In this document: positions 1 to 6,658 of the stretch, one piece after another
Layout: each line of letters starts with the position of its first letter
How positions within the stretch are numbered: the stretch's first letter is position 1
Source of the DNA: Candidatus Gastranaerophilales bacterium
GTDB lineage: Bacteria; Cyanobacteriota; Vampirovibrionia; Gastranaerophilales; Gastranaerophilaceae
Direction of reading: 5' to 3'
Length of the DNA stretch: 10,696 bases
Assembly (NCBI GenBank): GCA_944324205.1
Contig: CALUVK010000046.1
Coordinates: 1 to 10,696, forward strand
Translations under genes and position numbers: made by a program
Notes under the pieces: model-generated
What the model saw: only the letters and a program-made list of their open reading frames with translations
What the model was told of the DNA's origin: nothing
Databases searched by the model: none

Positions 1-69
1 GGTTAGGAGATTCGAACTCCTGACCCCCTGCGTGCAAAGCAGGTGCTCTACCAGCTGAGCTAAACCCCC
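1..69 (-). tRNA. tRNA-Ala (anticodon TGC), 3' end cut by the window edge
   Basis: The reverse complement folds as a cloverleaf: acceptor 5' strand GGGGGTT, D stem GCTC/GAGC, anticodon stem CCTGC/GCAGG around the loop TTTGCAC (anticodon TGC, alanine), a 5-nt variable loop, and T stem AGGAG/CTCCT around TTCGAAT. Sixty-nine nucleotides are present and match canonical spacing. The 3' acceptor strand stops after AACC, so three pairing bases, the discriminator and any CCA lie outside the window. The first gene upstream is a lyase rather than 16S rRNA, so this copy is not inside an rRNA operon of the 16S-Ile-Ala-23S type. Confidence 0.96.
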
Positions 70-156
70 ATATTCTTCTGTCAATTCGTAACCTAATCCG
101 TAAATACTATTTATTTTTATTTACCCCTCGGCTACATTTTCTATTCTACATGATGA

Positions 157-185
157 TTTTTTTTTGTAAAGGGGGGGGGAAAAAA
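157..185. repeat. Homopolymer cluster T9 / G9 / A6 downstream of the lyase gene
   Basis: On the plus strand this stretch reads nine T, then GTAAA, then nine G, then six A. It begins 4 nt past the lyase stop codon when read in the direction of that gene (T6, C9, TTTAC, A9). There is no GC-rich stem next to it, so it is not a standard Rho-independent terminator. The rest of the 70-189 gap holds no gene or clear promoter that I can identify. A G9 run is unusual in such AT-rich DNA and may vary in length or be miscalled. Confidence 0.8.
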
Positions 186-189
186 CTGA

Positions 190-1413
190 TTATAATTTTT
201 TAACAATCTCTTCCAGACATATTTTTACATGCGCATAATTCAACCCGCCCTGCATATATGCAACATAAGGTTCTCTCATAGGCCCGTCTGCGGAAAGTTC
301 GATTGTGGAACCTTCAATAAATGTTCCGCCTGCCATAATTACTTTATCTTCATAGCCCGGAATGTATTCAGGAATCGGGGTTACATAGCCGTTAACAGGC
401 GATAAGGATTGAATTGTTCTGCAAAACTGTTCAAGATGTTCGGGTTTGTCGAAAATAATATTTTGGATAATATCCGTTCGTTTTTCATCATACCTTGGAG
501 CAGAGTTAAACCCGATATCTTCAAAGACTTTTGCGGCAAGAATTGCCCCTTTAACTGCTTCTGAAACTATTGACGGCGCCATAAAAAGCCCCTGAAAGAT
601 TAATCTGTGCTGATTAAACATAGCACCTCCTTCGGAGCCTATTCCCGGCGCTGTAAGACGGTTGGCCGAACGCTCTACAAGAAGTTCTTTTCCCGCAATA
701 TAACCTCCGGCTTCTACTATTCCTCCTCCCGGGTTTTTGATTAGAGAGCCTGCTATTAAGTCTGCTCCGGCTTCAAGCGGTTCTTTTGTACAGGTGAATT
801 CTCCGTAACAATTATCTACAAAACATATGCAATTAGGATTTTTAGATTTTACAATCTTACAGATTTTTTCAATAGTTTCGATTGATAGCGATTTTCTTGT
901 CGAATATCCTTTAGAGCGCTGGATTAGAACCATTGTCACGGTTTTATCAACCATTTTTTCCAATTTTTCAAAATCTATTTCCATCCCGTTTTTGAGCGGA
1001 ACTTCATCGTATAAAACTCCGTTTCCGATGAGTGATGCACGTTTGGTTTCCTCATCTCCTGCAGTACCTATTACTTCCTGCATGGTATCATACGGCTCAC
1101 CAGCTGCAGATAAGAGTTTATCCCCATACTTTAAATTTCCAAATAAAGCACAGGCAAGAGTATGCGTGCCTGATGCAAAATGAATTCTGACTAATGCTTT
1201 TTCTGCACAGAAAACCTGCGCAAAAACTTTGTCTAAAACTTCGCGCCCCAAATCATCATGGCCGTAGCCTGATACCGTGTAAAAATGTTCCGGAGCAACT
1301 TTGTTATCATAAAATGCTTTCAGGACTTTTCTCTGGTTAAAGTCTCTAATTTCATTTACCCCTTCAAACTGTTTTTCTAAGAATTTTTCGGCTTGCTTAA
1401 AATTATATTCCAT
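190..1413 (-). CDS. PLP-dependent methionine gamma-lyase family protein ('aluminium resistance' family)
   Basis: This is a 407-residue fold-type I PLP enzyme, close to full length for the Met_gamma_lyase/aluminium-resistance family. Visible landmarks are HFASGTHT (residues 78-85) in the cofactor phosphate region, FVDNCYGEF (198-206) with the Asp expected to bind the pyridine nitrogen, and SLIKNPGGG (223-231) whose Lys226 is the expected Schiff-base lysine. The C-terminal half has the AGGTFIEGSTIELSADGP signature (361-378). The family is annotated as cleaving C-S bonds of methionine or related amino acids, but substrates are rarely proven. The protein has no signal or membrane segment, so it should be cytoplasmic. 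I chose the ATG at 1413 over the in-frame GTG at 1434 because the GTG lies upstream of the predicted -10 box (1423-1428) and would not be transcribed from that promoter. No Shine-Dalgarno sequence precedes either start. The gene diverges from recG. Confidence 0.9.
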   Translation of the reverse strand: MEYNFKQAEKFLEKQFEGVNEIRDFNQRKVLKAFYDNKVAPEHFYTVSGYGHDDLGREVLDKVFAQVFCAEKALVRIHFASGTHTLACALFGNLKYGDKLLSAAGEPYDTMQEVIGTAGDEETKRASLIGNGVLYDEVPLKNGMEIDFEKLEKMVDKTVTMVLIQRSKGYSTRKSLSIETIEKICKIVKSKNPNCICFVDNCYGEFTCTKEPLEAGADLIAGSLIKNPGGGIVEAGGYIAGKELLVERSANRLTAPGIGSEGGAMFNQHRLIFQGLFMAPSIVSEAVKGAILAAKVFEDIGFNSAPRYDEKRTDIIQNIIFDKPEHLEQFCRTIQSLSPVNGYVTPIPEYIPGYEDKVIMAGGTFIEGSTIELSADGPMREPYVAYMQGGLNYAHVKICLEEIVKKL

Positions 1414-1422
1414 AATACAAAA

Positions 1423-1451
1423 ATAATATAGCACTCAATATTATTCGTCAA
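1423..1451 (-). promoter_or_regulatory. Sigma-70 type promoter of the lyase gene, near-leaderless
   Basis: On the minus strand TTGACG (1451-1446) is followed after exactly 17 nt by TATTAT (1428-1423). With the usual spacing the transcript would start near 1416, only about 3 nt before the ATG at 1413. Both hexamers are close to consensus. The placement explains the missing ribosome binding site and fixes the start codon. Confidence 0.7.
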
Positions 1452-1514
1452 TCACATACTGTTTTACTAAAATAACTTGCAACACTTTCATACATCTGAG
1501 CAGCAATTTTATAG

Positions 1515-1520
1515 TATAAT
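1515..1520 (+). promoter_or_regulatory. -10 box of recG (TATAAT), predicted leaderless transcript
   Basis: A perfect TATAAT ends 6 nt before the recG ATG, so the expected +1 is the A of the start codon at 1527. No good -35 hexamer sits 16-18 nt upstream and no TG extension is present, so the box stands on its own. In an AT-rich region such a match could be chance. Support comes from the lack of any Shine-Dalgarno sequence and from the similar arrangement at the divergent lyase gene. Confidence 0.5.
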
Positions 1521-1526
1521 TTACGC

Positions 1527-3878
1527 ATGGATAATCTTGAGCAAATAAAAAAAGCAGTAGAGATTGAGGTTAAATATAAGTATATTAATATCAATGGAAA
1601 AACACGGAATTTTTCATCGTTTATTTGTTCAGAGCTCCGTCGTGAAATTAAAAATTCTAAAAATCCAAAGTGGAAAGTTTTGCTAGAACATTTTGAGCGA
1701 TATCCAATGGATACACTTCCTCAAAGAAAAAAATCTTTAGAAAGGCTTGTAAGTGTGATAAAAGCTGACACAACGCCTATGAAAACAGAAAAAACACTTA
1801 CTCTAAAATCAGATATAATGTATTTAAAAGGTATTGGGCCTAAAATAGCATATATCTTAAATAAATTAGGAATCTATACGGTATCAGATTTATTATATTA
1901 TTTTCCGCGTAAACATGTAGATTATTCTTCAAGAACTAAGATTAAGGATCTGAAAGAAGGTGAAACTACTACTATTTTTGGCAGAATAAAATCTGTTGAA
2001 GCTTTTACTACAAAGAATAATTTAGGGGTTGTAAAAGTTAAAATAGTTGATGGAACCGGAAATATATATTTGAACTTTTTTTCTTCAAAAACAAATAAAT
2101 ATACTCTTGAAAGAACGAAAACACAATTCCCTAAAGACGCAGGAATAATGGTTTCTGGTCTTGTAAAATTCAACAGCTATGATGGAAGACTGACCCTTGA
2201 TAAGCCGATTTATTCAATAATGGATGACGATATTCTAAATCCTGCAAATGTTAACCTTGCTCGTATAGTTCCTATATATCCACTTTGTGAAAATTTAAAT
2301 ATAAAAACTTTAAGACGAGCTGTGTATAATGCACTAGAGCTTTTTAAAAATGATATTGATACAATTTTGCCCGAGTATATTATTGAAAAATATCATCTTA
2401 TGCAAAAACAAGATGCTGTTTATAACATGCATTTTCCTTACGATAACGAAAGTTTGCAAATGGCTCGTTATTCGCTTGTTTTTGAAGAATTCTTTCTAAT
2501 ACAGCTCAAGCTTGCTCTTATAAGAGAAGAAAACAATAAACATCTACAAGCAATACCTCTTGAAATAAAAAAAGATGGGCTTGTAATGAAATTTATACAA
2601 AATCTTCCTTTTGAACTTACATCAGCCCAGAAGCGTGCTATTAATGAAATATTAAATGACCTACATTCCACAAAACCTATGCAGCGGCTTTTGCAAGGGG
2701 ACGTTGGCAGTGGAAAAACGGTAGTTGCAACTGTAATGCTTCTTGCGGCTATAGAAAATGGTTATCAAGCAGCTATTATGGCTCCCACTGAGATTTTGGC
2801 GCAGCAGCATTATAACAATCTGATTAATTGGCTTACGCCAATGGGTCTGAAGGTTGAACTTTTAATCGGAAGCATAGGAAAAAAACAACGCCGGGAATCA
2901 GAAACTAATTTGAGAAATGGTCAAGCACATATTGCAGTTGGAACACATGCACTTATTCAGGATGGCGTTGATTTTGTTAATCTGGGGGCTGTAGTTATTG
3001 ATGAACAACATAGATTCGGCGTAAAACAAAGACTGGCATTAAGAAAAAAATCTCAAAACCCTCAGATTTTAACTATGACAGCGACGCCGATTCCAAGAAC
3101 ACTTGCAATAACTTTGAATGGTGATTTAGACTTAACAATAATTGATGAGCTTCCAAAGGGCAGGAAGCCGATTATTACAACACTGACAAATTCAAGGAAA
3201 CAAATTGCGGATTTAATCCGGCATGAAGTTTTAGCAGGACGTCAGGCATACATTGTTTATCCTCTAATTGAAGAGAGTGAAACTTTATCCGCAAAAGCTG
3301 CAACTATTGAAAGAGAAAAGTGGCAGAATGAAATTTTTCCGGAGTTTAAAATCGGTCTTTTGCACGGTAAATTAAAAAATGATGAAAAAGATGAAGTTAT
3401 GGAAAAATTTAAAAATAAAGAATATGATATTCTTGTTTCTACAACGGTAGTAGAGGTCGGCGTTGATGTTCCTAATGCAACGGTTATAGTTATAGAAAAT
3501 GCTGAAAGGTTTGGGTTATCTCAGCTTCATCAGCTTCGCGGACGTGTCGGGCGAAGTGATATGCAATCTTATTGCGTTTTATCTTCTTCTGCAAAATCGC
3601 AAGAAACCCGGTCCAGATTAGAGATTATGACTCAAACTAATGATGGGTTTGTAATCGCTGAAAAAGATTTACAAATAAGAGGTCCTGGAGAATTTTTAGG
3701 AACACGGCAGAGCGGACTGCCGGATATGATTATTGCGGATATTATAGGAGATGCAAAAGTACTTGAGCAAGCTCGTGGAGAAGCAATTAACTTTGTAAAA
3801 ACGTTTGAGATTAACGATTATCCACTTCTTAGAGATGCAAAAGGTTTGAACTTCGAGGGTGATATTTTTGGAGCATAA
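1527..3878 (+). CDS. recG: ATP-dependent DNA helicase RecG
   Basis: RecG remodels stalled replication forks and Holliday junctions. The 783-residue protein has all expected parts in order: an N-terminal extension (about 1-95), a wedge region starting with a KGIGPK helix-hairpin-helix type motif (101-106) and an OB fold to about 235, then two RecA-like motor domains. Helicase motifs seen are Walker A GDVGSGKT (391-398), IDEQHRFG (491-498), TATPIPRTLA (518-527), LLHGKL (611-616), GVDVPNATV (645-653) and QLRGRVGRS (669-677). E. coli RecG is about 690 residues. The extra N-terminal part, rich in Lys and Glu, is what I recall for cyanobacterial-type RecG. An in-frame TAG lies just upstream, so the ATG at 1527 is the first possible start. 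It lacks a Shine-Dalgarno sequence. All catalytic motifs are intact. Confidence 0.97.
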   Translation: MDNLEQIKKAVEIEVKYKYININGKTRNFSSFICSELRREIKNSKNPKWKVLLEHFERYPMDTLPQRKKSLERLVSVIKADTTPMKTEKTLTLKSDIMYLKGIGPKIAYILNKLGIYTVSDLLYYFPRKHVDYSSRTKIKDLKEGETTTIFGRIKSVEAFTTKNNLGVVKVKIVDGTGNIYLNFFSSKTNKYTLERTKTQFPKDAGIMVSGLVKFNSYDGRLTLDKPIYSIMDDDILNPANVNLARIVPIYPLCENLNIKTLRRAVYNALELFKNDIDTILPEYIIEKYHLMQKQDAVYNMHFPYDNESLQMARYSLVFEEFFLIQLKLALIREENNKHLQAIPLEIKKDGLVMKFIQNLPFELTSAQKRAINEILNDLHSTKPMQRLLQGDVGSGKTVVATVMLLAAIENGYQAAIMAPTEILAQQHYNNLINWLTPMGLKVELLIGSIGKKQRRESETNLRNGQAHIAVGTHALIQDGVDFVNLGAVVIDEQHRFGVKQRLALRKKSQNPQILTMTATPIPRTLAITLNGDLDLTIIDELPKGRKPIITTLTNSRKQIADLIRHEVLAGRQAYIVYPLIEESETLSAKAATIEREKWQNEIFPEFKIGLLHGKLKNDEKDEVMEKFKNKEYDILVSTTVVEVGVDVPNATVIVIENAERFGLSQLHQLRGRVGRSDMQSYCVLSSSAKSQETRSRLEIMTQTNDGFVIAEKDLQIRGPGEFLGTRQSGLPDMIIADIIGDAKVLEQARGEAINFVKTFEINDYPLLRDAKGLNFEGDIFGA

Positions 3879-3916
3879 GCTATTTGTGCTAAAATTAGTG
3901 CAAAAGAGGTATTGAA

Positions 3917-5239
3917 ATGGATTTTATTCAAAGTTTTATATCAGTTCATAGTGTACAAATTTCTGCAGGTATATTAATTTTGGCCTACATATTGATTGCA
4001 ACAGAAAAGATTTCAAAAGTAACAATAGCACTTCTTGGAGCTTGTTTAACGATTATTTTGGGCTTGGTAAGTCAAACAAAAACAATAAATGGAGTATTAA
4101 ATCCTCTGTATTTTGTTCAGTATATTGATTTTAATGTAATTTTTTTACTTATATCAATGATGATTATTGTAAATATAACTACAAAAAGTGGTATTTTTAA
4201 TTATATCGCGAATGAGCTTTTAAAGAAAACAAAGGGGCATCCTCTTGCTATATTGGCTGTATTGGGTATTTTTACGGCTTTTGTGAGTGCCTTTTTAGAT
4301 AATGTAACTACTGTAATTCTTATTATGCCGATTACATTTTCTATTGCAGAGAAACTTGACATTAACCCGATACCTTATTTACTAACAGAAGTTTTTGCTT
4401 CTAATATTGGCGGAACAGCAACGCTGATTGGAGACCCTCCTAATATTATAATTGGAAGCGCTGCGGGTTTTACATTTATGGATTTTGTTAACAATCTAAC
4501 GTTAGTTGTTTGTATGATATTATTTGCAGTTATTTTGTTTATGATGCTTATATTTAGAAAACATCTAAAAACTTCTAACGATAGAATGAAAGAGGTTATG
4601 AATATTGATAACTCAAATACAATTACGGATAAAAGTTTACTTATTCGGTCTCTTATTATTCTTGTTTTTGTTATTACAGGTTTTGTAACGCATGATATTA
4701 CTCACATAGAAACTAGTGTTTCTGCCATGATAGGAGCCAGTATATTGCTCTTGTTTGAAAAACCCGATAAAATTTTGGGTGATATAGAGTGGAATACAAT
4801 ATTCTTTTTTGTTGGATTATTTATCATAATTGGTGGTGTAGAAGCTTCCGGCGGGATAAAACTTATGGCAGAGTGGATTATAAAAGTTACTAACGGCTCT
4901 CAAGAAGCGGCTTCAATGCTTATACTATGGGCTTCTGGTATTATTTCTGGTGTCATAGACAATATTCCATATACAGCTACAATGGCTCCAATGTTAGTAG
5001 AAATTCAAAAAAGTATGGGGGGTGAATATACAACACCTCTCTGGTGGTGCTTATCATTGGGTGCTTGTTTAGGTGGAAATATGACTATGATAGGTGCTGC
5101 TGCAAATGTTATTGTTTCAGAAACGGCTGCAAGACATAAACACCCGATGTATTTCATAAAATTTATGAAATATGGTATTGTTGTTGTTCTAATATCACTT
5201 TTTATAAGTTCTCTATATATAAAAGCAAAGTTCATTTAA
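3917..5239 (+). CDS. ArsB/NhaD-type (SLC13-like) inner-membrane ion transporter
   Basis: This is a 440-residue, very hydrophobic protein with about 12 membrane segments (first around residues 14-28, last around 417-434). It shows the internal duplication of the ion transporter superfamily. In the first half, AFLDNVTTVILIMP (125-138) is followed by GGTATLIGDPPNIIIGS (165-181). In the second half, GVIDNIPYTATMAPM (345-359) is followed by GGNMTMIGAAANVIVS (386-401). These D-N-(V/I) and GDPPN-type segments are typical of ArsB/NhaD and OCA2 P-protein-like permeases. The substrate cannot be read from sequence: no ars gene is nearby, so arsenite export is only one option beside sodium-coupled anion or Na+/H+ exchange. 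The start is supported by AGAGGT (3905-3910), 6 nt before the ATG. It follows recG by 38 nt and is probably co-transcribed. Its stop overlaps the convergent gene's stop within TTAA. Confidence 0.88.
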   Translation: MDFIQSFISVHSVQISAGILILAYILIATEKISKVTIALLGACLTIILGLVSQTKTINGVLNPLYFVQYIDFNVIFLLISMMIIVNITTKSGIFNYIANELLKKTKGHPLAILAVLGIFTAFVSAFLDNVTTVILIMPITFSIAEKLDINPIPYLLTEVFASNIGGTATLIGDPPNIIIGSAAGFTFMDFVNNLTLVVCMILFAVILFMMLIFRKHLKTSNDRMKEVMNIDNSNTITDKSLLIRSLIILVFVITGFVTHDITHIETSVSAMIGASILLLFEKPDKILGDIEWNTIFFFVGLFIIIGGVEASGGIKLMAEWIIKVTNGSQEAASMLILWASGIISGVIDNIPYTATMAPMLVEIQKSMGGEYTTPLWWCLSLGACLGGNMTMIGAAANVIVSETAARHKHPMYFIKFMKYGIVVVLISLFISSLYIKAKFI

Positions 5240-6255
5240 AGCTTTACGCGTTTATATTTTATACTATATTGCGGAAGGATACCTTCATCTGTAAAATATT
5301 TACGCTGGAGTTTCTTATGTTCATATGTAATTATACTTTTACCGTTTTGTTTTGCAGGTTGTTTGTATATAGAAAAATGATTTTCGTAATATTTATGTTT
5401 GTCTGGAAGTTTATACCTTTTAAGAAATTTTTCATATAATCTAATGTCATATTTATACAGCATAAAATAAATGCAATAGCCTCTGTCGAGACTTTCTGTA
5501 CATTTTAAATCAAAATCAACAAAATGGAACAAACCATCTTCGGCTATTAAAAAGTTATTTAAATGACAATCAAATAATTCACCAGAAACTTTGTTAGGAT
5601 TTTCTTTATCACGGTAAGTTGAAAAAATATAGTTTAATAATTTATCTATGATAAGGAATTTTTCAACTTTCGATTTATATTTAATATAATCGCTAACAGT
5701 AATTCCTTTTATGTATTTTCTCTTAGAAATCTGTGGTACGTGCTGGATTTTATATTCACTTTTTACCATATCTTTTTCTTTAACATAGGATGAATTAATA
5801 TAAATTCCACCGTCAGATTTATCTTCCGAAATAAAAGAGTGAGATATATAATAATACCTTTCAACGTATTTCCAGAGAAATTCACCATTTTTAACTCTTC
5901 CGATGTGTTCTTTATATAAAACAGAATCTTTATCAAGTTTAATAAACTCAAGAATGTTTCTGTTTAGTCCCTGTTGGATTATATAATCTTGTAAAAATTT
6001 ATAATCAAGTTTTAAACAGTTTTTATGCAGAATAAAAATTAAACTGTTTGTTCTCAAACAAAACAAATTATCATCTGGAGCACTTTGCAATTGGCTGTAT
6101 AACACCTGAATAGTATTTTTGTTTAAATTAAAACTTTCTCCTGAGAGTTCACGTTTTATATCGTAAAGTTTTAATTTAAGCCCTAAAACAGTTATAACAG
6201 TTCTTGCGCCATAATTTTTTTTACTAAAAATAAAATCAAATATTTTATTTAGCAT
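5236..6255 (-). CDS. Kinase-fold protein, probably acting on a surface glycan or lipopolysaccharide
   Basis: This 339-residue protein is not one I recognise by name. Its middle carries a kinase-like catalytic centre: Asp229 and Asn234 five residues apart in DCHLNNFLI (229-237), then FVDFD (245-249) with Asp247 in the metal-binding DFG-type position. The spacing matches protein-kinase-like and APH/WaaP-type kinases, some of which phosphorylate lipopolysaccharide sugars. Residues 10-30 (FSKKN...TVITVLGLKLKL) resemble a short N-terminal tag I recall in many bacterial surface-glycan enzymes. No classic glycine-rich loop is obvious, so the N lobe is divergent. The protein has no signal peptide or clear membrane helix and is very rich in Lys, Tyr and Ile. 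The ATG at 6255 is preferred to the GTG at 6261 because AAGGAG (6266-6261) lies 5 nt before it. It diverges from the flagellin gene, and a role in glycan modification of the cell surface is inference. Confidence 0.6.
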   Translation of the reverse strand: MLNKIFDFIFSKKNYGARTVITVLGLKLKLYDIKRELSGESFNLNKNTIQVLYSQLQSAPDDNLFCLRTNSLIFILHKNCLKLDYKFLQDYIIQQGLNRNILEFIKLDKDSVLYKEHIGRVKNGEFLWKYVERYYYISHSFISEDKSDGGIYINSSYVKEKDMVKSEYKIQHVPQISKRKYIKGITVSDYIKYKSKVEKFLIIDKLLNYIFSTYRDKENPNKVSGELFDCHLNNFLIAEDGLFHFVDFDLKCTESLDRGYCIYFMLYKYDIRLYEKFLKRYKLPDKHKYYENHFSIYKQPAKQNGKSIITYEHKKLQRKYFTDEGILPQYSIKYKRVKL

Positions 6256-6260
6256 CTGCA

Positions 6261-6278
6261 CTCCTTTTTTATATTATA
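6261..6278 (-). promoter_or_regulatory. Ribosome binding site and putative -10 box of the kinase-fold gene
   Basis: On the minus strand TATAAT (6278-6273) is followed by AAGGAG (6266-6261), then 5 nt to the ATG at 6255. The ribosome binding site is clear and decides the start. The -10 box is perfect, but the matching -35 position (TTAATC, 17 nt upstream) is weak, so the promoter is less certain. If it is right, the leader is only about 11 nt. Confidence 0.5.
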
Positions 6279-6300
6279 TCTAATATAACATAAAAGATTA

Positions 6301-6355
6301 AGCATGCCTTGCAAATTCTTTAAATATATTTAGTATGTTATAGTATAGGCGTGCT
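6301..6355. repeat. Interrupted inverted repeat in the kinase/flagellin intergenic region
   Basis: AGCATGCCT (6301-6309) is matched by AGGCGTGCT (6347-6355), nine pairs with one G-T, around a 37-nt AT-rich centre that contains the palindrome TAAATATATTTA (6321-6332). It lies between the two divergent genes, just upstream of the proposed kinase-fold promoter. It could be a binding site or a hairpin. No coding sequence accounts for it. Confidence 0.45.
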
Positions 6356-6470
6356 GTTTTAAATGGAAGGTTCAATATCGTTTACTCTTTTTAGGTTATA
6401 AGAATGGCTGTAAAATCTTATTTTTATTGTAAAGAATTGTAAATCTTTTATATTATAAGTGTTACTGATT

Positions 6471-6499
6471 TTGAGAATGTGGCATTAATAAAGTATAAT
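6471..6499 (+). promoter_or_regulatory. Sigma-70 type promoter of the flagellin gene
   Basis: TTGAGA (6471-6476) and a perfect TATAAT (6494-6499) are separated by exactly 17 nt, predicting transcription from about 6506 and a leader of about 145 nt. I found no sigma-28 (GCCGATAA-type) or sigma-54 (GG-N10-GC) promoter in 6262-6650, although many flagellin genes use these. The rest of the 6256-6470 stretch holds no credible gene. It does have repeated TGTAAA motifs between 6409 and 6446. Confidence 0.65.
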
Positions 6500-6544
6500 A
6501 TCAATGGATATGATTGTATGTCAAAAAAGATGAAAGAGCCTAAT

Positions 6545-6658
6545 GTTAACATTCGTGTACATTGCCTCAAATCCTGTTACCAAATTTGTTTTAAAGGGTT
6601 GGCAATCATGTTTTACTGCTTAGGTTTAATATTACAAGGAAGGAGGGTGAATGTTAAC
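6545..6658 (+). promoter_or_regulatory. Structured 5' leader of the flagellin mRNA that could mask the start codon
   Basis: GTTAACATTCGT (6545-6556) can pair with GTGAATGTTAAC (6647-6658), ten Watson-Crick pairs and two G-U pairs, burying the AUG at 6651. Inside the enclosed loop, ATTGCC (6561-6566) pairs with GGCAAT (6601-6606) and AATCC (6570-6574) with GGGTT (6596-6600), making an 11-bp stem with a 3-nt bulge. The ribosome binding site AAGGAGG (6640-6646) lies directly beside the outer helix. The pairings are seen in the sequence. A regulatory role is inference, and the outer helix derives partly from a self-complementary element, AATGTTAACATT (6542-6553). Confidence 0.4.
6640..6646 (+). 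promoter_or_regulatory. Strong ribosome binding site of the flagellin gene
   Basis: AAGGAGG lies 4 nt before the ATG at 6651. It is the strongest Shine-Dalgarno match in the window and fixes the flagellin start, in keeping with a highly expressed protein. Confidence 0.9.

Noticed and set aside
1..69. tRNA gene as an integration site for a mobile element
   Set aside because: No integrase, att-like repeat of the tRNA 3' end or phage gene is visible in the window.
79..84. TTGACA on the minus strand as a -35 box for the tRNA gene
   Set aside because: It is only about 10 nt from the tRNA 5' end, so no -10 box could fit between them.
827..1183. Open frame on the strand opposite the lyase gene
   Set aside because: It is entirely inside a well-supported enzyme gene, has no ribosome binding site and encodes no recognisable domain.
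1411..1434. GTG start at 1434 for the lyase gene
   Set aside because: It lies upstream of the predicted -10 box and adds only seven residues (MLYYFCI) that do not fit a cytoplasmic enzyme.
3917..5239. Naming the transporter arsB and calling arsenic resistance
   Set aside because: The fold fits the superfamily, but there is no arsR, arsC or arsA nearby and no sequence feature specific for arsenite.
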